Shown in pieces: positions 20,064 to 29,360 of a DNA stretch of 37,490 nucleotides. The notes under the pieces were generated by a model. The model made no database searches, was not told the DNA's origin, and was given only the letters and a program-made list of their open reading frames with translations. The DNA lies in the NCBI GenBank assembly GCA_003427395.1, contig BFEA01000105.1:2389722-2427211 (forward strand), in the 5' to 3' direction. This DNA is from Chara braunii (Eukaryota > Streptophyta > Charophyceae > Charales > Characeae). Position 1 is the stretch's first letter. Each line of letters starts with the position of its first letter. The translations under genes and the position numbers were made by a program.

Positions 20064-20825
20064 CTCACCAATGTCGTCGAAGGGGGTACCCGAAGATAGG
20101 CAGAGAAGGTAAGGCCAGAGGGGGCAACAACATAGATGGGGAGGGTGGGTGGGAAGAATCGCCCAGATAAGGAGCCACTAATAAAAAAAAAAAAAGTTTG
20201 AACTTTGCAAAAAAATTTCGAGAAAAATAAAAATCCCGACTTTTGCAAGTTCAGTAGGTCTCCCAATCTCCCTTGAAGTTCGAAATGATCAATGGAAAAA
20301 AATCCGGACTTCAGACTGCAAATGATTATAGAACTTACTAACTGAATCCTAGAATTGGGGAAAAAATAATAATAAATCCGAAAAGAAATGACAAGTATTC
20401 GGATTTTCTCAGATGAGAATATTCGCAGTTTGGAAAATAATACCTGTCGGAGGGATTTTTCGTACCATTTTCAGAAAAATGAATTTCGAAACAGAAAATA
20501 TTCTGAATTTCTAAGTAACGGAAAATGCAACAGGAAATCGAAATTTTCGAAAAGAAAAATATTCCGGATTTTTAACAACGAAATTTTGAATTTTCAGAAG
20601 AAAAACGAAAATGGAGATTTCAGATGTTGCACTAATGCGGATTTCCGCAACAGAATAGCGAGAAAATAAAATCCAAGAAAAAAAAAAAAAAATTGATTTT
20701 CGGTAGTAAGGTCAAAATCATGATTTTGGGGTCTAACTAATGTGTTCTAATCAATCAATAAAGACTAGTCAGCTATTTAGTCCCCGCACACGTGTTAGAT
20801 CAGGTTGTCCTGATTCACATGCGGT
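20064..20825 (-). other. Leader region between primer site and gag
   Basis: About 760 bp between the candidate PBS and the gag frame. 20280-20700 is strongly AT-rich with repeated GAAATTTTC/GGATTTTC-like words. An open frame at 20388-20669 is a composition artefact. Confidence 0.5.
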
Positions 20826-20837
20826 GCACCGATACCA
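20826..20837 (-). other. Candidate primer binding site (tRNA-iMet type)
   Basis: On the minus strand TGGTATCGGTGC begins two bases after the LTR end. It agrees with the usual plant PBS TGGTATCAGAGC, complementary to initiator tRNA-Met, at 10 of 12 positions. Position and strand both fit the gag remnant downstream. Confidence 0.7.
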
Positions 20838-20839
20838 AC

Positions 20840-22109
20840 TGTTACATGCTCAGATGAGCGATGTACATCATAACCGAGGATCCGCAATGTGATAAAAAGG
20901 ACTGAATGGACAATGCAGAGCAAGTAGAATCTCAACGAGCAATGTGCATCCTCATACATACAAAAGGATGCTGAATACGCAGTGGAAGATTTAGATACAA
21001 GTCCTGACCTGACCGGGACTGACCTCATTCACGTAGCAAAAGATGGCGAAGCAGAATGCTAGAATGCTAATGACTAGCCCAATCAATGTTTGAATGCAGA
21101 CCAACATACATCGTATCCATCACCAAGTGTGAAGGAGCCTGACGCTATACACAGGAAGAGAGCGCCAGGTCCAGACATACACAGACGAAGAGGAGGGAAT
21201 CAGACGAAAGGAGGGAGAGAGATGGGAATGTCGTCAACACCAAGTCTTTGTCACAAGTCCCAAATAATCCCTCGTTGTACTGTCTGAAGTCCAAAAGTCG
21301 AGTCTGGATCCGATGTCACCAAGCTCTGTCTCTCTTCTCTCGTACTCTGCAGATGCAGTGAAGTCAGATGATGAGAGGGGGAGAAGGAGATGGCGGACTG
21401 AGAAGAGGAAGAAGAAGAACTATCTCTCTCTCTGTTACGAGCCAGATACTAACTTGTGATCTTGGCGCTGTGCTGCGGGTACCTCGAAGACGAAGCTGGA
21501 GCAACGGCGCTGCAGGTGAGTACCCAAGGCCTCCACCCAATCTCTCTCTCTCTCTAGTGCTATCCTAGCTATGGCGCCCAACGCTGGAGACTACAGCTAC
21601 CTATTGCGCCCAGCGCTGAAAGGCTAACGCTACTACTACTCCCTGCAGCGCTCCCTCCAGAGTGCTGCTCCCGAATCCTGAAGACTACAACTGCCTCCTG
21701 CCTGCTTCGTGAAGTGCATGGGAAGTTCCTATGTACTACCTCGGCCTGCCTCCTCACTGCCTGAAGGGCGAGCCAGGCCGAGGAGGCTGCTCTTGCCAAT
21801 GCCGAAGTGTGCCAGGGGCTGGCGCTGCAGCAGCTGCTTGAGGCTGGCGTGGGAACAGGCTAAGAATAGCCTGTTCCCGAAACCCTGGTTTGGTGCCTGA
21901 GTTTCAGGGCCGGTCGTTCTGATGAATGACCGAAAATGGCCCTTCGTTTCAGGCTAAAAGGCTGTTGCCATTTTTAGTCTGAAACGACACAGGGATAGGC
22001 CTTGGAATTCAGGCTTTCGGTCTGAACCGACATGGGGCCTGTAAGCCCTGGATTTCAGGCTTTCGGCCTGAAGGACGCAGGGCCTGGAAAATGGCCCACG
22101 CATGTAACA
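20840..22109 (-). mobile_element. Long terminal repeat of the Gypsy-like element
   Basis: 1,270 bp bounded by the perfect 10-bp inverted termini TGTTACATGC (20840) and GCATGTAACA (22109), in the TG...CA form expected of LTRs. The PBS abuts the inner end. The outer end lies directly against a dispersed repeat (22110 on), so the insertion hit a repeat copy. The U3 end contains two hairpins (TTCAGGCTTTCGGCCTGAA at ~22054 and a near copy at ~22008). No matching second LTR was found, so TG/CA ends rather than LTR-LTR identity support the call. Confidence 0.75.
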
Positions 22110-22300
22110 TGAGTCACCTTTTTAATTTGAAATAGGAAAGAAAACACAAAATTGGCGCCAGTGTCATGGTGTGAGTTTCAAAATGTACAAGTTTAGCCCC
22201 GGTCTAAGACCGCACCAGATTCAGGGTCGCCTATTTTGCTCCATTTTTTGGGAACTGCTAAAGTTGCCTATTCTGAACGTTGGGTGTGACTTCATCGTAT
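22110..22300 (+). repeat. Dispersed repeat, plus copy of 3420-3675
   Basis: See the 3420-3675 entry. Here the repeat is cut at its 5' side by the LTR end at 22109. Confidence 0.75.
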
Positions 22301-22350
22301 TCCCCCCCCCAAAAAAAAGGATGAGTCAGACTCGCATAAATAGGGAAGTG

Positions 22351-22570
22351 GGGAAATTACACAGGAGTCACAAAAATGAGTTATAAAGTGCACTATCGGC
22401 CAAGATACAGTTTCAAATTGCAGTTTGAGCAATGTATACAATTCAGCTTTCTGGCCAGGTAGGCTGCCCGAAGTGCAATTGCAAACTTTATCTTGCCCCA
22501 TAGTGCAATTATAAGTCTTTCTTTGTTGTTGTTTTTTTGTTTTTTTTGTATCTTGCCCCATAGTGCAATT
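22351..22570. mobile_element. TIR element (MITE-like), interrupted copy
   Basis: The left end GGGAAATTACACAGGAGTCAC ... AAGATACAGTTT (22351-22412) is inverted relative to AAACTTTATCTTG, CCCATAGTGCAATTATAA (22482-22518). A second partial right end, TATCTTGCCCCATAGTGCAATT, lies at 22549-22570 and is cut by the T-tract of a retroposon. Right-end sequence resumes at 23980 (AGTGCAATCATAACTCG) and, less well matched, at 26164-26196 (ACTCTTTTTTAAGACTCTAC). Confidence 0.75.
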
Positions 22571-23979
22571 TTTTTTTTTTTTTTTTGAAGTCCATGGTGT
22601 TGAGGAGGCCAGTCACTGAGTGCACAGTGATCACCTGGAGCAGTAGGCCGTGGGTGTCCTAGAATATGGGACCCCCTCCCATCCCATCCTCACGTCAATA
22701 CTCCTAGCGCAACCCCTATCCCACTATCCTACCTCAGTGTGACCAGCACTCAGGACCATTACCCTACCAATCGGCAGGTAACTTGGACCGAACAGCAGTG
22801 ATACTAGGCACCAGGGCTGATAAGTTGCCCAGCCCTGGTGGAAGCGGAATCAGACGAGCCTTGTCGAATGAGAACTTCGGACGCCAGGCCCAGACAATCT
22901 ACTACAGAACCCAAGAGACTCTGGGCCCCAGGATTCAGACAGGGTAGCACCCATTGAAGCAGTCTTACCGTCCTTCCCCTAGCTTACACAAGGCCAGGCG
23001 GAACTCGGACTAGCCTGAGCGACTTATACCCCTACCCTTACCCTAGGGTCTAAGCCTTACCTGTACCTACTGCAGATACTAGACCCCACCCAGTGACTAG
23101 ACCCCCTCAGTCTGATAGTTGTGTAGTTGGCAATCTATGTGTATACCCGAAGGCTATGTATGCTCCATGTATCTATGTATCAAGATGTACAGACAGCACC
23201 ATGTGTGGAAACTTGTGTATGTAGCCCGTAGGCCGTGTATAATTCGCAAGCTATTTATATGCCCAAAGGCTGTGTGTGCTCTGTGAATCAATGTATCGAG
23301 ATGTATAGGCAGCATCATGACGTGTGTATATCGAAGAGAGAACGAGGTAAGCTGGACAAGCCCCCAAGGTCCGAACCAAGCTCGGACCTGTGACCTTGTA
23401 ACATGTAATCTAATGACTCTACCATGTGAACGACTAGCGGAAATGGCACGAACGTGTGATATGCCAGACTGGGGACATCAACAGAACAACCAAGACCAAC
23501 ACCCCCAAGCAACCCATGTGAAACCCAGAACCAGTGCAGGCAGTGTTTGTAATGGTACCATGCGTCAGCCCAAGGGATATGCCANNNNNNNNNNNNNNNN
23601 NNNNNNNNNNNNNNNNNNNNNNNNNNNNNNNNNNNNNNNNNNNNNNNNNNNNNNNNNNNNNNNNNNNNNACCATGCGTCAGCCCAAGGGATATGCCAGAC
23701 TGGGGAGATCAATAGAACACCCAAGACCAACACCCCCAAGCAACCCATGTGAAACCCAGAACCAACATAGAACACCATGAACAACCCTTGGGTGGTACGC
23801 AGGCAGTGTCTGGAATAGTACATGCGTCAGCCCGAGGGAGTGTATGTCCAGCCGTGCATCAATCTAACGCCCTGCCGGTGTCCATGCGCAAGGTTGCAAT
23901 TGAGTTTTGAACCCGCAACCTCATACCACAATGCGCATTTCCAACCGGTGCTCTAACCACTGAGCCACATCAACCGGAC
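22571..23979 (-). mobile_element. tRNA-headed A-tailed retroposon, left arm (minus)
   Basis: Read on the minus strand it starts at ~23977 with a tRNA-like head (GGCTCAGTGGTTAGAGCACC as box A; GCGGGTTCAAAACTC as box B). It runs ~1.4 kb and ends TCAACACCATGGACTTC plus an A-tract (plus-strand T-tract 22571-22586). AGTGCAAT flanks it on both sides (22563-22570, 23980-23987), a fair target duplication inside the TIR element. The interior has no credible ORF. A ~150-bp unit (ATGCGTCAGCCCAAGGGATA) is duplicated around the gap at 23585-23669. Confidence 0.75.
23585..23669. other. Assembly gap (85 N) in duplicated unit
   Basis: Both flanks carry ACCATGCGTCAGCCCAAGGG, so the duplication and the gap may reflect misassembly. 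Confidence 0.99.
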
Positions 23980-23999
23980 AGTGCAATCATAACTCGTTT

Positions 24000-24954
24000 G
24001 GTTGCACCCCACGTACTTGTCCCGAGCCTGGCATAGCGCCCGTACCGACTAACGACCTCAATAGCTCAGTGGGTAGAGCTCTGATATACTAACTTGGAGG
24101 TCCTGAGTTCGACTCCGACTATGCTCGTTCATCATATCAGCTAAGGGATGATCCTCTACATGGTTTCGGGTGGGGACGTGTGCCTTTCCTGCGGGAAAGT
24201 TGATGTGGGATGGATGCTACTCTCTTGGGAGGTGAGTAGTAAGGGGTTGGTTGGGTGCATGGTGATACCGTGGCAGTCCTATGGTGGGGAGGGTTGCCTT
24301 GTAGGGAAACCAATGTCGAATCAAGAGGTGTGTCCTACTCTCAATGTCTGTGGACCCATTTAGGGGTGGTAGGTTATCAGAGGTAGGTTGGGGGTAGTTG
24401 TTAGACGACGGTCGAGGTCTCCACCATTACCACTGGTTGATTCTCCCTAGCGAACAGACATAAGCAAGGCTCATCAGTAGCAGAAAGCAACCGCACACAT
24501 CCACATAGACTATGATATCACATTAGCTCACATAACAACCAGCATACTCAACAACTAACAGTAGACATATATGATCTGAGCTGTGCTAGGTTAGTGCTTA
24601 GAGGGGCTCATAGGTTAAGACCTTGGTTAGTTGACCATTAGACACTGCCTATGACCGCCCTCACTACTCACGGGACTAGCTGAGAACTATGTGCCTAGCT
24701 CCCTAGGTTCCCGTATAACGAGGCTTGTACGCTAGTGCCTCAACTGGGGCTGAATGGGGGAGCTCATTCAGCGTCGGTGCCCGCGTCCGCTGTCTGGTCA
24801 GGTTGCTCCAGTAGAGAGTGATGTTCCGTGCATGAGGTAAGATAGAAATGGAGTGGGGGTGCGCCAGGAGATATATATCAAGAGGAGTGGTGGGATGGGA
24901 TTCTCGTGAGTTAAAAAAAAAAGAAAAAAAGAAAAAAAAAAGAAGAAGACATGT
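24000..24954. other. Spacer between the opposed retroposons
   Basis: No convincing coding sequence. It contains a tRNA-like stretch at 24055-24127 and ends in an A/G tract (24913-24950). Confidence 0.6.
24055..24127 (+). tRNA. tRNA-like pseudogene
   Basis: TAGCTCAGTGGGTAGAGC fits box A and the D-arm; GAGTTCGACTC fits box B with one change. The anticodon stem needs GU pairs and leaves a 9-nt loop, and the T-stem and acceptor do not pair well. I read it as a tRNA-derived relic, not a working tRNA, and give no anticodon. Confidence 0.45.
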
Positions 24955-26163
24955 TCAGTTGATGTGGCTCAGTGGTTAGAGCACCGGTTGGAAATGCGCA
25001 TTGTGATCTGAGGTTGCGGGTTCAAAACTCAATTGCAACCTTGCGCATGGACACCGGCAGGGCGTTAGATTGACGCACTGCTGGACACACTCCCTTGGGC
25101 TGACGCATGGTACTATTCAACTTACAGACACTGCCTGCGCACCACCAAGGGTTGTTCATGATGTTGTATGTTGGTTCTGGGTTTCACCTGGGTTGCTTGG
25201 GCTTGCAATGGGTGTTCTGTTGATCTCCCCAGTCAGGCATATCACACGTTCGTGCCATTTCCCACTAGCCGTTCACATGGTAGAGTCGTACGATTACATG
25301 TTTCAAGGTCATGGGTTCGACCCTGGTTCGGATCTTGGGGGGCTCCTTGTCCAGCTTACCTCGTTCTCTCTTCTATATACACACATGATGCTGACTATAC
25401 ATCTCAATACATTGATTCACAGAGCACACACAGCCTTGGGGCATATACATAGCTTGCGAATTATACATGGCCTTCAGGCTACATACACAAGTTCCACACG
25501 TAGTGCTGTCTGTACATCTTCATACATAGATACACCAAGCATACACAGCCTTCCGGTATACACATACATTGCGAACTACACAAGTATCAGACTGGGGGGG
25601 TCTAGTCACTGGGTGGGGTCCAGTATCTGCAGCAGGGACAGGTATGGGCCACCGGAGTTCCTACTGGTATTCGGGTAGAACTGTCTAATGGCTATATATA
25701 AGGCTTAGACCCTGGGGTAAGGGTAGGGGTATAAGTCGCTCAGGCCAGTCCGAGTTCCGCCTGGCCTTGGTTAAGCTAGGGGAAGGACGGTAAGAATGCT
25801 TCAATGGGTGCTACCCTGTCTGAAACCTAGGGCCCAGAGTCTCTTGGGGCCTGTAGTAGATTGTCTGGGCCTGGCGTCCGAAGTTCCCATTCGACAAGGC
25901 TCGTCCGATTCCGCTTCCACCAGGGCTGGGCAACCTATCAGCCCTGGTGCCTATCACTGCTGTTCGGTCCAAGTTACCTGCCCGTTGGTAGGGTTATGGT
26001 CCTGAGTGCTGGTCACACTGAGGTAGGATAGTGGGATAGGGGGTGCACTAGGAGTATTGATATGAGGATGGGATGGGAGGTGGTCTCATATTCCAGGACA
26101 CCCACGGCCTACTGCTCCAGGTGATCACTGTGTACTAAGTGACTAGCCTCTACAACACAAAAA
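24955..26163 (+). mobile_element. tRNA-headed retroposon, right arm (plus)
   Basis: The same element as 22571-23979 in opposite orientation, ~1.2 kb. The head at 24957-25040 has GTGGCTCAGTGGTTAGAGCA and GGTTGCGGGTTCAAAACTC. A second tRNA-like block at 25264-25334 has ATGGTAGAGTC and a canonical box B, GGTTCGACCC. The 3' end reads CCTCTACAACAC then AAAA. It lacks the left arm's internal duplication. The 202-codon frame over 25070-25678 crosses the tRNA-like block and is not a gene. Confidence 0.75.
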
Positions 26164-26196
26164 CTCTTTTTTAAGACTCTACTGAAGCTATCCCTA
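26159..26196. repeat. Remnant of TIR-element right end
   Basis: AAACTC, T-tract, then GACTCTACTGAAGCTATCCC. This matches the inverse of GGTAACTTCAGTAGAGTC seen at 6418 and 6523. Confidence 0.6.
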
Positions 26197-26675
26197 AAAG
26201 AACAAATGGCTAGAACTGCAGCCCTCCACTCGGGTACTCAGAAAGTTCGGCCTCCTTGTTCAGCGCCGGAAGTCTCGGAGGAGGAGGGCCCTGTTCGTTT
26301 GTTTTCATTTTGGGAGGGGAAGGGATCCCTCTCTGTTCTTTTGTTTTCATTTTAGGAGGGTAAGGGATCCCTTTTGACCGTTTTGCATTGTGGCCACTGG
26401 GGTCCTTGTGTGTCCTCTGACATCTGACTGGGAAAGGGTCGCAGTGCATCTGCAGCTGCCCTTTGTTTTTTTCCTGCTGGATGAGCAGGTGTTACGGTGT
26501 ACTCACATTCCAGAGAGTCCTGATGTATCTGACTGCGATCCTGTCCAGATCTCATTCCAGAGAGTCCTGGTGTGAGACTGCCCTTAGCCCGCGGATCCTT
26601 TTTTTTTCCCTTTTCAAAATAGCCCTTGTCTGTCAAGTTTTCCTTTTTCTGATTCAGTTGTTCTATTCTGTATCA
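26197..26675. other. No gene; short tandem duplications
   Basis: A ~44-bp unit (GTTTTCATTTTGGGAGGGGA, AGGGATCCC) is tandem at 26290-26376. ATTCCAGAGAGTCCTG occurs twice, at ~26506 and ~26551. Confidence 0.6.
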
Positions 26676-26818
26676 GGGACCCTGGACCCGTTTTCCAGCA
26701 GGTGATACTCCCCACCAATAGATGGAGTCTCTCCGCAAGGTGCTAGCCGTGTCTGCTCTTACCAGCACCGCTAGCACTAGAGGGGTTGTTTTGAAAAAAA
26801 AAAAAAAAAAAAAAAAAA
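26676..26818 (+). repeat. Hairpin module with A-tract, copy 7
   Basis: GGGACCCTGGACCC, CCACCAATAGATGGAG, then hairpin GTGCTAGCCGTG (26740-26751) with CACCGCTAGCAC (26766-26777), then a ~24-nt A-tract. Preceding words (ATTCTGTAT) resemble those before copy 3. Confidence 0.8.
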
Positions 26819-26957
26819 CCTTGTGTAAGCCCTCTATCCTGGCAGCAGTAAGAGAACCGTCAGAATTAAGGGCTTTTTTTTTTTTTTATTGGGGGCTGCT
26901 CCATCTATTGGTGGGGAGCGGCACCTGCTGGAAACCGGGTTCAGCATCCCATTGATA
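26819..26957 (-). repeat. Hairpin module, minus, long-tail subfamily (copy 8)
   Basis: Reversed: GGGATGCTGAACCCGGTTTC, CACCAATAGATGGAGCAGCC, A-tract, GACGGTTCTCTTAC, GGATAGAGGGCTTACACAAGG. The last blocks match the tail of the copy at 29615, defining a subfamily. Confidence 0.75.
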
Positions 26958-27513
26958 GACCTTCTAACACAGAGATTGCCGGCAGATCTTAAGTCAGTCT
27001 GAATATGGTCTTGTAACAGGTGGAAACTCTGACATGGTGTCAGTGCCAGCAGGTCTTCAGTGGCTACCATTTTGTAGCAAGTGGACTATGCCCCCCTCCC
27101 CCTTTCCCCCCTATTCTCCTGTTCACGATGGAAGTATACTTGGGGCCTTTTTTTTTTTTTACTAGGAGAGGTGGTAAGAGCACTCCCCCCAGTGGGCTTT
27201 CTGGTTGCTCCAATCTACTAGTATTGGTTGGGATTGATACCTAGGGTTCTGAACACAGCTCCCTCCTGCCAGCATTGATTGCCCTGGAGACCAGGGTATT
27301 GACTGAACAGATGGATTTGGGACATGGGAGGCCTCTTCCGCCCAGCTGGAGGGCGACTGAGAACACCTTGTCTTGTCTACCTAGCCCCTCTCCCCTCCCC
27401 TCCGGCGGCATTGAGGCCTGCCATTTGGAATGGCAGGAATGTTGGAGATAAGATTAGCATGGTCCCTGCAGAAGATGACACACATAGTTGAAGGGGGGGG
27501 GGGGAAGTAGGCC
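26958..27513. other. No gene recognised
   Basis: A T-tract lies at 27149-27160 and a G-run at 27493-27504, just before the adapter. Nothing recognisable is coded. Confidence 0.5.
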
Positions 27514-27551
27514 CTGTCTCTTATACACATCTAGATGTGTATAAGAGACAG
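27514..27551. other. Nextera mate-pair junction adapter (artefact)
   Basis: CTGTCTCTTATACACATCT is joined directly to its reverse complement, AGATGTGTATAAGAGACAG. These are the two 19-base mosaic ends of the engineered Tn5 used in Nextera libraries, in the arrangement made by mate-pair circularisation. This is laboratory sequence, so continuity across it cannot be trusted. Confidence 0.97.
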
Positions 27552-27680
27552 ACCCAACATCGGCCAGCGTCGTTCTGGCATCGAACAACCGCAGATCCAT
27601 GAATGTACCAGTATCAAACAGCCTAAAGCGAGTTGCTAGAAGTCCCGAGAATCCTAAAGCCTTCTCTTTTTTTTTTTGNT
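27552..27680 (+). repeat. Second copy of 14603-14729, between adapter and N
   Basis: Starts with slight divergence and is then identical to 14636-14729 down to the T-tract. It is bracketed by the adapter and the N at 27679, so it is probably gap-fill or chimeric sequence. Confidence 0.8.
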
Positions 27681-27683
27681 TTT

Positions 27684-27870
27684 TAAAGAAGTCCAGAGCG
27701 TTGTAGAGGCCAGTTACTAGGCACACATTGATCGCCGGAAGCGGTCAGCCGTGGTCGCTCTGAGGAGGCGAGGCCACCACCCATCCCATCCTCGCATCAA
27801 TACCTCTAGCGCATCCCCTATCCCTACTATCCTACCTCAGTGTGACCAGCAGTCAGGACCATCACCCTAC
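27684..27870 (-). mobile_element. 5'-truncated tRNA-headed retroposon, 3' end only
   Basis: Matches the outer end of the left arm: AAGTCCA, GTTGTAGAGGCCAGT, CCCATCCCATCCTC, CTATCCTACCTCAGTGTGAC, CATCACCCTACCAAT, preceded by a T-tract. Truncation of the head side is the usual form of retroposon decay. Confidence 0.75.
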
Positions 27871-27958
27871 CAATATAGACTCTAGCACAAAATACCGCAC
27901 GGGTACCAGTTGATGGTGCAGTAAATGCACTCAGATCGCAGATCGAGATGACAGGAGG

Positions 27959-28156
27959 TCAATCCTGCCGCATAGGAAGCCACTGTGTCGATACATCATT
28001 AGTGCAGTGAGGGCACAACCCACATTGAAGACAGTGACAGTCATGGTCTGCGCACACCTGGGCACACAGAAGACACACTCCTGCTTTACACAGCTGCAAA
28101 CTTTTGTTTATCAAAGCTGATATCATACTCAGAAGGACATCACAGTGACTGCACAT
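27959..28156 (-). CDS. Cysteine-rich short ORF, unknown
   Basis: A 65-codon minus-strand frame has 11 Cys, four of them in CxxC pairs (CSHC, CLLC, CLQC, CPHC), which would suit zinc binding. Just upstream on the same strand, beyond a stop, the same frame reads LCLLCRLSPD, so the Cys pattern may be a decayed tandem repeat. The DNA is a TGT/CAC-rich quasi-repeat, which by itself produces Cys and His codons. I do not recognise a family. It is either a fragment of a Cys-rich protein gene or a compositional accident. Confidence 0.25.
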   Translation of the reverse strand: MCSHCDVLLSMISALINKSLQLCKAGVCLLCAQVCADHDCHCLQCGLCPHCTNDVSTQWLPMRQD

Positions 28157-28458
28157 ATCTGGGGACAGCCTACACAGTAAACACAGTCAAGGTCTCCAGT
28201 GCACACATATGCTTACACAGCTGTTACGCTCTTGGGAACAACCCACACACGAGACACAGGCAGTGAAGTATTCATTAGTGAGACATTCAAACACAAGTTT
28301 AAACATAGATAAGCAGTGTCGCAGAAATATGCTATAATATTATTGGCTTCCCCTCCAGAAAAATCAGAGATTATGAAGCCATTGATCATATCTTTCTGCA
28401 ATGTCAGGGTGCAGATCTCAGCTGGAGGTGATGGGACAACATCTGGTCCAGGAGAAAG

Positions 28459-28571
28459 CTACCTTCTTCACCCGAATACAAAGTTACTGTACGGTTATTA
28501 TAGCTGTCTAGACTGAAGATGCCTCAAATACAGCTATAATGGCCGTACGTTGTATTCGGGGGAAGAAGGTA
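28459..28571. repeat. Long imperfect hairpin
   Basis: CTACCTTCTTCACCCGAATA (from 28459) pairs with TATTCGGGGGAAGAAGGTAG (to 28571), and TTATTATAGCTGT with ACAGCTATAATGG. The arms are ~45 bp with a ~25-nt loop, suggesting a small foldback element. Confidence 0.75.
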
Positions 28572-28680
28572 GGCACCCACATTGATTGGCCATGGGATTC
28601 GAGGCCTGTGCTGCAGGAGGTCTAGGCACCCACATTGATTGGCCATGGGATTGGATGGCTCTGCTTCAGGAGGTTGACTC
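28572..28680 (+). repeat. Direct repeat pair
   Basis: GGCACCCACATTGATTGGCC, ATGGGATT and CAGGAGGT occur twice in tandem, ~54 bp apart. Confidence 0.8.
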
Positions 28681-28717
28681 ACTCGTCCGGGTTTGTTTTT
28701 GCCGGTAGCATGATAGT

Positions 28718-28795
28718 TTTTTTTTTTTTTTTTTAAGTCCAGGGTGTTGTAGATTCCAGTTACTACGCTCACATTGATCGCCGTGATAGTTCTAC
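28718..28795 (-). mobile_element. Retroposon 3' terminus scrap
   Basis: T-tract, AAGTCCAGGGTGTTGTAGA, TTCCAGTTACTA, CACATTGATCGCCG: the same 3' end as at 27684. Confidence 0.7.
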
Positions 28796-28904
28796 CGTGA
28801 TCAGGATGGTGTCATCTGCAAGACCCTAAGTACTCCGCATTAAATATACAGCTAGGTCTGTGGTGGGAGAGTAGAGGGTGTGAATTACCCGTTGGTCAAT
28901 TTAG

Positions 28905-29035
28905 GGGCCAATAGGTGATTGCTTGCGCCTGGCGTCCAAAGTACCCGTACGACGGGGCTCGTTCGACTATGCTTCAACCAGGGCTGGGTCACTAGCCCTG
29001 GTGCCTGTCACTACTGTTCAGTCCAAAAGACAAGA
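28905..29035 (+). mobile_element. Internal fragment of tRNA-headed retroposon
   Basis: Matches 25870-25975: GCCTGGCGTCCAAAGT, CGGGGCTCGT, AACCAGGGCTGGG, AGCCCTGGTGCCT, TGTTCAGTCCAA. Confidence 0.7.
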
Positions 29036-29207
29036 CGAAAGGAACCGAGCGCAGGTATATTCGAATGATAAACATGAAATCACAGCGATGTCTGGCGAGA
29101 AGACCCAACACCATGTTTCTGCCGGTCGCCTGTCCGGCTTCATCAGGGGTGGCCACACTCCACACACGCGTTCACACAGCCATGATCACAAAACTTCTCA
29201 GATGTAC

Positions 29208-29350
29208 AGCGATGCTGGACCCAATTTCCAGCAGATGCCGCTCCCCACCAATAGATGGAGACTTCACGAGCGGGTCCTGCTTGAAGGGGATCATCATATC
29301 ACCTCGTTAAACAGGGTCCCCAGGGCAAAGCAAAAAAAACCCAAAAAAAA
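29208..29350 (+). repeat. Hairpin module with A-rich tail, copy 9
   Basis: GATGCTGGACCCAATTTCC, CCACCAATAGATGGAG, ATCACCTCGTTAAAC, A-rich tail. ATCACCTCGTTAA also follows the module at 34219, so these two form a subfamily. Confidence 0.75.
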
Positions 29351-29360
29351 CAGGGGAGGG

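Noticed and set aside
21507-21557. Tiny intron from CAG|GTGAGT to CTCTAG
   Set aside because: About 42-46 nt, mostly a CT microsatellite, within the LTR and on the strand opposite to the element.
21572-21587. TGGCGCCCAACGCTGG as a plus-strand primer binding site
   Set aside because: It lies inside the LTR, on the strand opposite to gag, with no LTR end just before it.
24055-24127. Functional tRNA gene
   Set aside because: Anticodon, T and acceptor stems do not pair properly; only the internal promoter boxes are preserved.
25070-25678. 202-codon plus frame in the right arm
   Set aside because: It crosses a tRNA-like block and its homologous stretch in the left arm is not kept open; it is retroposon DNA.
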